From the NCBI GenBank assembly GCA_001689515.1, contig LUJR01000001.1, positions 1 to 12,719 of the forward strand: 12,719 bases of DNA, read 5' to 3'. Shown here piece by piece: positions 5,496 to 12,624 of the stretch (within the stretch, counting starts at the first letter, position 1; each line of letters begins with the position of its first letter). The notes under the pieces are model-generated. The model saw only the letters and a list, made by a program, of their open reading frames with translations, ran no database searches and was not told the origin of the DNA. Source of the stretch: Bacteroidales bacterium M7 (lineage in GTDB: Bacteria > Bacteroidota > Bacteroidia > Bacteroidales > Muribaculaceae). Position numbers and translations under genes: made by a program.

Positions 5496-6179
5496 ATGAA
5501 ACACATTATCTCTGTTTTGTTATGTATGGCATGCCTCATTCCTGTCGCTGCCAAGGATATCAAGGTTGTTGTGATACCTTCCGAAGCTACGATAAAAGTC
5601 AACGGCTCCTACTATGGCGAAGGAAGTGCCACTCTTAAAATCAAGAAAAACGATTTCGTATCGCTTGAATGCAGTGCACCGGGCTACGAGACACTGAACA
5701 CACGTATCTATGGAAACGATGACCGTAAAACTGTGGAAGTAAAACTGAAAGAAGACGTGCTACTCAAACAGACCTCCGAGTCATCCATCGCAAACAACTT
5801 CTTCTCCGTGAAGGTTAGCAAATCACTGTATCATGACGATGCCTCGGGCAGAAGAAACAGCGAAAATGCTTGGAAGATGGCTCACAGTGTGTTACTGAAA
5901 TATTTTGACGAAATCATGACATCTGATGCTGCGTCAGGTTTCATACAGACCCCATGGTTGTACAAGAATTATGTGGAGGCGGGAAAAACACTCCGCAGTC
6001 GTGTGACTATCAAGGAATCAAACATAGGCGGTGATCTCACTTTCCAGATCAAACTCGCGTCTGAGATGGCTCCCATACAGGGGCGTTCGCGTGAAGAGAG
6101 TTTCTTTGAAACCAATCGCATCATGAAGGAATTTGAATCGCTTATAAGCGAATTTCAAATGAGGTTAGGAGAAAAGTAG
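5496..6179 (+). CDS. secreted PEGA-domain-like protein, copy 1
   Basis: 227 residues. A signal peptide occupies about 1-19 (MKHIISVLLCMACLIPVAA). Residues about 22-84 resemble a PEGA-type surface beta-domain: IPSEATIKVNGSYYGEG, then KNDFVSLECSAPGYETLNTR. The small turn G-S-Y-Y-G-E-G and the A-P-G-Y-E pattern are typical of PEGA repeats. Residues about 95-227 form a second, unrecognised domain (AWKMAHSVLLKYFDEI, SGFIQTPWLYKNY, RVTIKESNIGGDLTFQIKL) with an alternating helix/strand look, ending in a charged helix. No lipobox or catalytic motif is seen. The product is likely periplasmic or exported. Its stop is 1 nt before the start of the closely similar copy 2, so they form an operon produced by tandem duplication. 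A sensor or wall-binding role would be a guess. Confidence 0.82.
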   Translation: MKHIISVLLCMACLIPVAAKDIKVVVIPSEATIKVNGSYYGEGSATLKIKKNDFVSLECSAPGYETLNTRIYGNDDRKTVEVKLKEDVLLKQTSESSIANNFFSVKVSKSLYHDDASGRRNSENAWKMAHSVLLKYFDEIMTSDAASGFIQTPWLYKNYVEAGKTLRSRVTIKESNIGGDLTFQIKLASEMAPIQGRSREESFFETNRIMKEFESLISEFQMRLGEK

Positions 6180-6926
6180 CATGTATATGAAAAGGGTTTG
6201 TTTACTCTTGTTAGTGATTATAAACTGTGCATTGGCCGCTCCTGCCCAGCTTGATAAAGTCACTGACGCTGTGGGTAAGTTTTTGGCCGAGGTGGCAAAG
6301 AGAAGACCATTGTGGTGTATCCTTCGGATGCTGTTATCAAGGTCAACGGGTCATATTATGGCGAAGGCACAGCCCTCGTGAAGATCAAAAAGAAGGATTT
6401 CATCTCTCTTGAATGCAGTGCACCAGGATATGAAACTCTGACAACACGCATCTATGGAAATGATGACCGTAAGACCATCGAGATAAAACTCAAGGAGGAC
6501 AAGCTCCTGAAACAGACAGCTCAATCATCCGTGGCTAACAGTTTTTTCTCTGTTAAAGTCAACAAGAACCTGTATCGCATAGATAAGAAGTCTGGCAAAC
6601 GAGATGCAGAAAAAGCATGGAAGATGGCTCATAATGTACTGTTGCAATATTTTGACGAGATCATGACATCTGATGCTGCATCAGGTTTTATACAGACCCC
6701 ATGGATTTACAAGAACTATATAGATTCTGATAAGACCATAAGATGCCGCGTGACCATTAAAGAATCAAATATTGGTGGCGATTTGACATTTCAAATCAAG
6801 CTCGCGTCTGAAATATCCCCGATTCAGGGACGTTCGCGTGAGGAGAGCTTTTATGAGACCGACCGAATTATCAAAGAATTTGAAACCTTAATAAGTGAAT
6901 TTCAGACACGCCTTGGCGAAAAATAA
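5553..6926 (+). repeat. tandem gene duplication
   Basis: The two PEGA-like genes are direct repeats of roughly 610 nt (about 5560-6179 and 6306-6926). Identical stretches include ATCATGACATCTGATGCTGC at 5913-5932 and 6660-6679, and CTTGAATGCAGTGCACC near 5664 and 6408. Most differences fall at third codon positions, as expected of old copies both kept under selection. The upstream parts (signal peptides and the 20-residue linker of copy 2) differ. Confidence 0.8.
6181..6926 (+). pseudogene. secreted PEGA-domain-like protein, copy 2, with a one-base frameshift
   Basis: The gene opens at ATG 6181 with a good signal peptide (MKRVCLLLLVIINCALAAPA). It reads about 33 codons to VTDAVGKF, then loses frame. 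The rest, from about 6282, lies in another frame (KTIVVYPSDAVIKVNGSYYG onwards) and runs to the TAA at 6924-6926, about 80% identical by eye to copy 1. Adding one T to the five-T run at 6280-6284 gives one continuous 248-residue protein (GKFFGRGGKEKTIVV joins the parts), so a T6-to-T5 loss is the simplest explanation. A GTG at 6312 could start the second part but would leave no signal peptide. A sequencing error, a true null allele, or slippage at the T run are all possible. Downstream codons show no further decay, which suggests a recent event or an error. Confidence 0.85.
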
Positions 6927-6937
6927 ACTTAGCGACT

Positions 6938-7552
6938 ATGAAAAATATTTTTATCTTGGTGTTGCTGTTTGTATCGGCACACCTCGTATCTAATGCTCAG
7001 CTCAAAGAGACTTTTGACTCCAATTCGTGGCAATGGAGTGAATATTCAACCAATCTCGGTAAGGCATATATCATTGACGGAGTAATGCGTCTTGAAAGCA
7101 AGAGTGACCGTGATGATGTGACCTATGCCGATATGGTAGGCAATGTTGCCACTCATGCTTATCTTCCAATGGATCCAGAGAAAGGATTTGAGATAAAATG
7201 TGAGGCAACAGTGGAGAAATTCGATGGCAAAAAGCAGTTCGGTCTCATATTAGATTACATTGATGATATGAATTGCCTCATCTTTATGATTCAAGGTGAC
7301 TTTGCTTATCTTTACAAGATGAAAGAAGGTAAGATCGTGGGTCAGCAACGCAATCAATTCAAGTTGCAAAAGGGAAAGAAGCAGACAGCTCTTGATATTG
7401 ATGCTATATATATGGGTGGTGAACTTGAAATCCGTGTCAATGATGTGCAGGCACTCAAATGTAAGTATGTGCCAATAACATCCAACGGGTTCGGGTTCTT
7501 TGCCTACGGCAAATGCAAAGTAGATTTTGACGACGTGGAAATCCTAAATTGA
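6938..7552 (+). CDS. secreted protein with concanavalin/LamG-like fold features
   Basis: 204 residues. A signal peptide spans 1-20 with cleavage after Ser-Asn-Ala (SNA-QLKETFD). The mature part begins KETFDSNSWQWSEYS and has the alternating strand pattern of a jelly-roll lectin domain: IIDGVMRLESKSD (45-57), FEIKCEATVEKFDG (84-97), QFGLILDYIDDMNCLIFMI (100-118), GELEIRVNDVQ (161-171), NGFGFFAYGKCKVDFDDVEI (183-202). This order, ending in G-F-x-A-x-G-x-x-x-V-D-F-D-D-V, is common in LamG/DUF1080-like secreted proteins that bind glycans. No catalytic acid pair was identified, so enzyme activity is not claimed. It starts 11 nt after copy 2 of the PEGA-like gene and is the last gene before the bidirectional terminator, so the three genes form an exported-protein operon. 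Confidence 0.8.
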   Translation: MKNIFILVLLFVSAHLVSNAQLKETFDSNSWQWSEYSTNLGKAYIIDGVMRLESKSDRDDVTYADMVGNVATHAYLPMDPEKGFEIKCEATVEKFDGKKQFGLILDYIDDMNCLIFMIQGDFAYLYKMKEGKIVGQQRNQFKLQKGKKQTALDIDAIYMGGELEIRVNDVQALKCKYVPITSNGFGFFAYGKCKVDFDDVEILN

Positions 7553-7623
7553 TTCAGTATAATATAGAGAATGGCCATGCTATTTTGTCATAGCCTCCTG
7601 TTACTGAATATCTAACTAAATAT

Positions 7624-7664
7624 AAAACCAGTCTATGGCTTGGATTGCCTATAGACTGGTTTTT
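7624..7664. terminator. bidirectional intrinsic terminator
   Basis: Arms 7624-7636 and 7651-7663 pair perfectly over 13 bp, with two more inner pairs (one G-U). The plus strand ends in a run of Ts and the minus strand continues TTTTATATTT, so it can stop transcription from both sides. It lies between the 3' ends of the lectin-like gene (stop 7550-7552) and uvrA (stop 7677-7679). Confidence 0.88.
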
Positions 7665-7676
7665 GCGTAAATGAGG

Positions 7677-10541
7677 TTATTGCAGTTCGGTGCGGAGGAA
7701 GGGGGCAGTGGGGGAGGTGCCTGCGGCTATCTGCTCGGGGGTGCCTGTGGCTATTATCTGACCGCCGAGGACTCCGCCGCCTGGTCCCATGTCGATGATG
7801 TGGTCGGCGCATTTGAGCACGTCGAGGTTGTGCTCGATGACGAGGACGGTGTTGCCTTTTTCCACAAGGCGGTTGAGTACGCCGAGGAGGGTGTTGATGT
7901 CCTCGAAGTGAAGTCCGGTGGTGGGTTCGTCAAGGATAAAGAGGGTCTTGCCGGTGTCGCGCTTTGCCAGCTCGGTGGCGAGCTTCACGCGCTGATTTTC
8001 ACCGCCTGAGAGTGTGGACGATGGCTGACCGAGTTTGATGTAGCCGAGACCTACATCCTGTAGCATCTTGATCTTGTTGAGGATGGTAGGCTGGTTGGCG
8101 AAAAATTCCACTGCCTGGTTGATGGTCATGTCAAGCACGTCGGCTATGGACTTGCCTTTGAGGCGCACCTCGAGGGTCTCACGGTTGTAACGCTTTCCTC
8201 CGCATGCCTCGCACGGCACGAGCACATCGGGGAGGAAGTGCATCTCTATGGTGCGGTAGCCGTTGCCGTTGCAGCGGTCACATCTGCCACCGCTGACGTT
8301 GAACGAGAATCTTCCAGGCTTGTAACCGCGCATCTTTGCTTCGGGAAGCTCCACGAAGAGATTGCGGATGTCACTGAACACGCCTGTGTAGGTGGCAGGA
8401 TTGCTTCGCGGAGATTTGCCGAGGGGCGACTGGTCAACTGTGACCACTTTGTCGATATGCTCTATGCCCTTGACGCTCTTGTAGGGAAGCGGAGCCTGAT
8501 TGCTGCGGTAGAACCGTTGCGAGAGGATAGGTTGCAGAGTGGCATTGACAAGTGTGGACTTACCGCTGCCGCTCACTCCAGCCACGCATGTCAGTGTGCC
8601 GAGGGGCAGATGAAAATTTACGTTGCGTAGATTGTGTCCGCATGCACCCTCTATGACTATTTCTTTGCCGTTGCCAGTGCGGCGCACCGAGGGTATTTCA
8701 ATCGCTTTATGTCCGTTGAGATACTGGGCTGTTGCCGTTTCGGTCTTGAGCATCTGCTTCGGTGAACCTTGGTAGACCACTTCGCCGCCATGTCGCCCTG
8801 CCTTGGGACCGATATCCACGATGTAGTCCGCTTCAAGCATCATGTCTTTGTCGTGCTCCACGACGATGACAGAGTTGTCGGCATCGCGCAGACGTTTGAG
8901 CGAGTCGATGAGGCGCCGGTTGTCGCGCTGGTGCAGTCCGATGCTCGGTTCGTCAAGGATGTAAAGCACATTGACAAGCTCGCTTCCTATCTGGGTGGCG
9001 AGGCGGATACGCTGGCTCTCGCCACCTGAGAGGGTGGCACTGTTGCGGCTGAGTTGCAGATAGTCCAGCCCCACATCCACGAGAAATGACAGACGGTTGC
9101 GGATCTCCTTGAATATTTCGCCGCCGATCTGCCGCTGTCGGTCGGTCAGGCGCTCCTCTACTTCGCATGACCATTGATACAGGTCTTTGATGTCGAGCGA
9201 ACAGAGGTCGCCGATGTTCTTGCCGTCAATGAAGTAGTGGAGAGCTTCGCGGTTGAGACGCTGGCCGCCGCACTCGCTGCAAGTGGCGCGTGAGAAGAAC
9301 TGTCCGCTCCATTTTTGTGCTGCGGATCCGGCGTCGTCGCTCTGCTGCATCTCTATGTATTTGACAAGCCCGTCATATGTATTGAAATAGTTTGATGTGG
9401 CAAGCGTGTCGTTTTTAAGGGTCAGATGCTGTGTGGTGCCGTTAAGGATGTCGCTGACGCATTCTTCGGGTAACTCGCCCACGGGGGTGTCAAGGGTAGC
9501 TCCATAAAGCTCGCATATCGCCTCTATCTGCCAGAAAAGCAACGTGTTGCGGTATTTGCCGAGCGGGAGGATGCCGCCGTTGCGGATAGACAGTTTGGGA
9601 TTGGGGAAGATTTTGTCACGGTCTACGATGTTGACATAACCGAGACCCTTGCAGCAGCGGCAAGCACCTTGGGGGGAGTTGAACGAGAAGTTATGGGGAG
9701 CCGGTTCGGCATAGCTGAGTCCGGTGTCGGGGTCCATCAGCCGTTTGCTGTAATGGTGCACCTCGCCGCTGTCGGCATCAAGAATCATCAGCGAGTTGTC
9801 GCCCTGACGTAGCGCTTCCTGCACAGTTTCACGCAGGCGTGAGTCATCCTTGCCTGAGACTTTCAAGCGGTCTACCACAAGCTCTACCGAGTGGTTTTTG
9901 TATCGGTCGAGCTTCATGTTAAGTTCGATTTCACGCAGTTCGCCATCGGCGCGTACGGTCAGATAGCCTTTCTTGCGAAGGGTCTCGAACAGCTCTTTGT
10001 AATGTCCCTTGCGGTTGCGCACAAGAGGTGCGAGGATGTATATCTTCTTGCCGTCAAAGGCTGACAGGATGAGGTCGACAATCTTTTCATCAGTATATTT
10101 GATCATCGGCTTGCCAGAGATGTAGCTCCGGGCTTCGCCTATACGGGCATAGAGCAGGCGCAGGAAGTCATAGATTTCGGTGGTGGTGCCGATGGTGCTT
10201 CGCGGATTGCGGTTGATGGTCTTCTGCTCGATGGCGATTACGGGCGAAAGACCGTCTATGCGGTCCACATCAGGGCGTTCCATAGCTCCAAGCATGTTAC
10301 GCGCATATGACGAGAAGGTGTCGATGTATCTGCGCTGACCTTCTTTATATATGGTGTCGAATGCCAGCGATGATTTGCCACTCCCCGACAGACCGGTTAT
10401 CACGGTCAGAGAGTTGTGGGGAATGGTGACATCGATATTTTTGAGATTGTTGACGCGTGCGCCGTTGACTGTCAGGGCGTCGATGCGTCCTGGCAGCGTG
10501 GCGGTGGCTGATGTAGTGGATATGTCAGTCTTTGGGGTCAT
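7677..10541 (-). CDS. uvrA: UvrA-family excinuclease ABC subunit A (Bacteroidales paralogue)
   Basis: 954 residues, normal for UvrA (about 940). There are two ABC ATPase units. Unit 1 has Walker A GLSGSGKSS (50-58), signature LSGGESQR (504-511) and Walker B YILDEPSIGLH (527-537). Unit 2 has Walker A GVSGSGKST (655-663), signature LSGGENQR (844-851) and Walker B FILDEPTTGLH (868-878). The C-terminal zinc finger is intact (Cys754, 757, 777, 780; 19-residue spacer). The N-terminal finger is not: the CPxC half expected at 270-273 reads Asp-Pro-Asp-Thr, while GACRCCKGLG (Cys294, 297) and TCSECGG (Cys421, 424) remain. It should scan DNA for lesions and load UvrB. Many Bacteroidota carry two UvrA proteins, and the altered finger suggests this is the less canonical one. 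It follows the transglycosylase by 10 nt. Confidence 0.95.
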   Translation of the reverse strand: MTPKTDISTTSATATLPGRIDALTVNGARVNNLKNIDVTIPHNSLTVITGLSGSGKSSLAFDTIYKEGQRRYIDTFSSYARNMLGAMERPDVDRIDGLSPVIAIEQKTINRNPRSTIGTTTEIYDFLRLLYARIGEARSYISGKPMIKYTDEKIVDLILSAFDGKKIYILAPLVRNRKGHYKELFETLRKKGYLTVRADGELREIELNMKLDRYKNHSVELVVDRLKVSGKDDSRLRETVQEALRQGDNSLMILDADSGEVHHYSKRLMDPDTGLSYAEPAPHNFSFNSPQGACRCCKGLGYVNIVDRDKIFPNPKLSIRNGGILPLGKYRNTLLFWQIEAICELYGATLDTPVGELPEECVSDILNGTTQHLTLKNDTLATSNYFNTYDGLVKYIEMQQSDDAGSAAQKWSGQFFSRATCSECGGQRLNREALHYFIDGKNIGDLCSLDIKDLYQWSCEVEERLTDRQRQIGGEIFKEIRNRLSFLVDVGLDYLQLSRNSATLSGGESQRIRLATQIGSELVNVLYILDEPSIGLHQRDNRRLIDSLKRLRDADNSVIVVEHDKDMMLEADYIVDIGPKAGRHGGEVVYQGSPKQMLKTETATAQYLNGHKAIEIPSVRRTGNGKEIVIEGACGHNLRNVNFHLPLGTLTCVAGVSGSGKSTLVNATLQPILSQRFYRSNQAPLPYKSVKGIEHIDKVVTVDQSPLGKSPRSNPATYTGVFSDIRNLFVELPEAKMRGYKPGRFSFNVSGGRCDRCNGNGYRTIEMHFLPDVLVPCEACGGKRYNRETLEVRLKGKSIADVLDMTINQAVEFFANQPTILNKIKMLQDVGLGYIKLGQPSSTLSGGENQRVKLATELAKRDTGKTLFILDEPTTGLHFEDINTLLGVLNRLVEKGNTVLVIEHNLDVLKCADHIIDMGPGGGVLGGQIIATGTPEQIAAGTSPTAPFLRTELQ

Positions 10542-10551
10542 TGTGTCGGTT

Positions 10552-11511
10552 TTACTTCACCACCCAGTCGTGGTTGTAGACCTCTTTGTTGCGGTTGGAG
10601 CGGGTCAGGCTCTTTTTCTTGGGTACGAAAACGTCATATACTTTGCCAGATTTGTTGGGTAGCGAAGTTGAGCGTATCCATGGGTTGAGTGTGCGGAGCT
10701 GGAGATAGGTCATGCCATGTTCCTTTGCCCAGTCAGCCCATGAGTCCACAGAGGTGTTGACCGGCACGACATAGTAGTCGTAGGGCTGATAGAGCTGGTC
10801 GGCTCTCAGTCGGTAGCCAAACTCCTTGGGGTGCTCCAGGATTATCTTCATGGCAAGTAAACGGAATGGGTAGCGCATGGTCTCCTGAGGGAGCCACAGG
10901 TCAAATGCCGAATTGGTGCCCTGTGCGCCTAATTCGCGCGATATGCGTCCCATACCGGCATTGTAACTTGCCGCTACAGATTCCCAGCTGCCATATTTGG
11001 CGTATGCGTTCTTAAGATACTTAGTGGCTGCCTCGGTGGCTTTGATGGGGTGATAGCGCTCGTCCACGTAGTCGTTGACTTCCAAGCCGTACTCGCGCCC
11101 GGTCGATGGCATGAACTGCCAAAGTCCTGCGGCTTTGGCTCCTGAAAGTGCCAAGGGGTCAAAATTACTTTCTATCGCTGAGAGGTATACAAGATCCTCG
11201 GGTACGCCGTTGGCTTTCAGTATGGGTACTATGATGGGCATGTAGCGGTTGGCGCGTTTGAGGGTCAGCAAGGTGGAGCCGTGGGTAAATGCCATGGCTG
11301 TCAGTTCGCGGTCAAGACGCTCGTAGTATTCGCTGTTGTCAAGGTCGAATTTCTGCCCGGCAAAGGTGATGCTGTGGGGTAGAGTCGGATTGACCACATT
11401 GGCAAAGCGTGTCTCATCGTTGTCACGTGAAGATGCGAGGGCTGATGCGGGAGTCATGATGGCTACTGCTGCCATCAGAGCGGCGATACTTTTGATACTC
11501 GTTGATTTCAT
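10552..11511 (-). CDS. MltD-like membrane-bound lytic transglycosylase (GH23/SLT domain)
   Basis: 319 residues. A signal peptide occupies about 1-27 (AVAIMTPASALAS). The SLT domain spans about 92-215: LVYLSAIESNFDPLALSGAK (107-126) holds the catalytic Glu114 in the family E-S-x-F/Y-x-P-x-A-x-S-x-x-G-A motif, AAGLWQFMPSTGREYGL (127-143) forms the active-site groove, and ASYNAGMGRI (181-190) is the usual A-Y-N-A-G block. The tail about 245-300 (YYVVPVNTSVDSWADWAKEHGMT, given in part) resembles one degenerate LysM domain. The enzyme cleaves peptidoglycan glycan strands in the periplasm with 1,6-anhydro product formation. There is no lipobox Cys, so it is probably soluble or peptidoglycan-bound rather than a lipoprotein. 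It lies 10 nt before uvrA (likely one transcript) and 90 nt after the CHU_C gene. Confidence 0.93.
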   Translation of the reverse strand: MKSTSIKSIAALMAAVAIMTPASALASSRDNDETRFANVVNPTLPHSITFAGQKFDLDNSEYYERLDRELTAMAFTHGSTLLTLKRANRYMPIIVPILKANGVPEDLVYLSAIESNFDPLALSGAKAAGLWQFMPSTGREYGLEVNDYVDERYHPIKATEAATKYLKNAYAKYGSWESVAASYNAGMGRISRELGAQGTNSAFDLWLPQETMRYPFRLLAMKIILEHPKEFGYRLRADQLYQPYDYYVVPVNTSVDSWADWAKEHGMTYLQLRTLNPWIRSTSLPNKSGKVYDVFVPKKKSLTRSNRNKEVYNHDWVVK

Positions 11512-11601
11512 AGAGTAGATTATTGGGGGGATATTAGTGTCAAGGGATTGATATGGTGTATTAACAAATCAGGTTGTCGGAGAGATTAGTAGACGGGGGG
11601 A

Positions 11602-12318
11602 TTATTTGAACTGCAAGATGTTTATGTCACCGCCGAGCTTGTACTGCTGGCCGTCATTGCCGGTAGCAGTGATGACGTAGTAGTACACGCCTGCGGGGAC
11701 AGTCTTGCCTCCAGCCTTTCCGTCCCAGCCCTGTTCGGGGTCGCGGGATGAAAACATCTCCTTGCCCCAGCGGTTGAATATGTGGCATTCGTATTCGCGG
11801 AGCGAACGGTAGCTGACCTTCCACTCGTCATTGACTCCATCACCATTGGGTGAGAACGCGTTCGGACAGCCTAAATATGAGTCCGTGATGGTAATGGTGT
11901 AACTGTGGACGGGGTGGGTGGGCATGTCGGTGTCATCTCCCCATGCATAGAGACCTACGTAGCTTACGCCTGGATTGTTGAACGTAAACGTCCAGTCCGT
12001 ATCATCAGTGGTGTAATAGGGCTGCGAGAGGTCATCGGCACCTGAAATGACCCACTGGTGATTCACGCACTTGTCGGTCAGCTCAGCCTTGAAGCTGATT
12101 TCGGCTGGGGCGTTGCCTCCAAGGATATCGTCAGGTACGTTGGTGCGGTTAAAATTCGAGGGCATTTCATAAGCCCGGGCTGCATATATGGCTGTGACAT
12201 ATTCGTTGTTGAGCTTAGTCCATCCCTTTTCCAACTCGTCATCCTCACTTTCGTCGGCTCGGAGATAGCACAGGGTGGAAGATAGCGCAACCATCAGCCA
12301 CAAGATATATTGTCTCAT
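11602..12318 (-). CDS. short secreted protein with CHU_C / type B type IX secretion tail
   Basis: Using the ATG at 12318 the protein is 238 residues. A signal peptide (MRQYILWLMVALSSTLCYLR) is followed by an acidic stretch, then an Ig/PKD-like segment (about 70-148), then the gliding-motility C-terminal domain (CHU_C, type B sorting tail). The tail shows PNAFSPNGDGVNDEW (152-166), HIFNRWGKEMF (179-189), GWDGK (197-201), VPAGVYYYVI (207-216) and GDINIL (230-235). Such tails direct export through the type IX system and attachment to the outer surface. The ORF is open to an ATG at 12405, but that start lies upstream of the promoter-like box at 12367-12374 and would bury the signal peptide; an ATG at 12336 is also possible. 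No type IX machinery genes lie in this window. Confidence 0.88.
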   Translation of the reverse strand: MRQYILWLMVALSSTLCYLRADESEDDELEKGWTKLNNEYVTAIYAARAYEMPSNFNRTNVPDDILGGNAPAEISFKAELTDKCVNHQWVISGADDLSQPYYTTDDTDWTFTFNNPGVSYVGLYAWGDDTDMPTHPVHSYTITITDSYLGCPNAFSPNGDGVNDEWKVSYRSLREYECHIFNRWGKEMFSSRDPEQGWDGKAGGKTVPAGVYYYVITATGNDGQQYKLGGDINILQFK

Positions 12319-12366
12319 ATGATAGGTCTGTTGCATACGTGAGATGACCCTTATTTGGTCAAATAA

Positions 12367-12374
12367 CAAAAATA
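12367..12374 (-). promoter_or_regulatory. Bacteroidota -7 box for the CHU_C gene
   Basis: The minus strand reads TATTTTTG, matching TAnnTTTG, 49 nt before the ATG at 12318. Transcription would start near 12360, so the longer reading from 12405 could not be translated from this transcript. The -33 region (GTTTC about 21 nt upstream) is only a partial match. Confidence 0.5.
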
Positions 12375-12471
12375 CGCAAAATCCTCCATAATATGAAACA
12401 GGCATAACTATATTAATACGCAGTGTGAAAAATTAACAATTATTTTCTAACGTCATCTGAAAAATAATGCT

Positions 12472-12479
12472 TAACTTTG
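12472..12479 (+). promoter_or_regulatory. Bacteroidota -7 box for tRNA-Pro
   Basis: TAACTTTG matches TAnnTTTG exactly and lies 25 nt before the mature tRNA 5' end, so the primary transcript would carry a leader of about 20 nt. The -33 element is weak (TTTTC). The box faces away from the CHU_C promoter at 12367-12374, making 12375-12471 a divergent promoter region. Confidence 0.6.
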
Positions 12480-12504
12480 TGGTCGCATTAGCGAAAGCGA
12501 TGTC

Positions 12505-12580
12505 CGGGGTGTAGCACAGTTGGCAGCGCGCCACGTTCGGGACGTGGAGGTCGGAAGTTCGAGTCTTCTCACCCCGACCA
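12505..12580 (+). tRNA. tRNA-Pro (anticodon CGG), CCA encoded
   Basis: A full cloverleaf can be drawn: acceptor CGGGGTG (12505-12511) with CACCCCG (12570-12576), discriminator A, then encoded CCA (12578-12580). The anticodon stem is CCACG/CGTGG (12531-12535, 12543-12547) around loop TTCGGGA, anticodon CGG at 12538-12540. The T arm is GGAAG-TTCGAGT-CTTCT. The C1-G72 pair and A73 agree with bacterial tRNA-Pro. One A-C mismatch is present in the D stem. It reads CCG codons. Confidence 0.95.
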
Positions 12581-12624
12581 AGACATAGGCTTCAGGCTCT
12601 TAAGAGCCTGAAGCCTATGTCTTG
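12579..12624. terminator. perfect 23-bp palindrome between tRNA-Pro and a convergent gene
   Basis: Positions 12580-12601 and 12602-12623 are exact reverse complements with no spacer, and C12579-G12624 extends the match. As RNA it would form about 21 bp with a TTAA loop. It begins at the last bases of the tRNA CCA and contains the TAG stop of the convergent partial gene (12615-12617). No real U-run follows on either side, so it may act as a bidirectional terminator or as a processing hairpin for the tRNA 3' end. Confidence 0.65.

Noticed and set aside
7671..9029. Plus-strand reading frames opposite uvrA (e.g. 7671-8009, 8238-8630, 8769-9029)
   Set aside because: They are antisense to a fully conserved UvrA with all its motifs; their length follows from its codon composition.
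11520..11600. Six-G runs at 11525-11530 and 11595-11600 as phase-variable tracts
   Set aside because: Both are outside coding sequence and short. The first lies just upstream of the transglycosylase start and could affect expression, but nothing supports variation.
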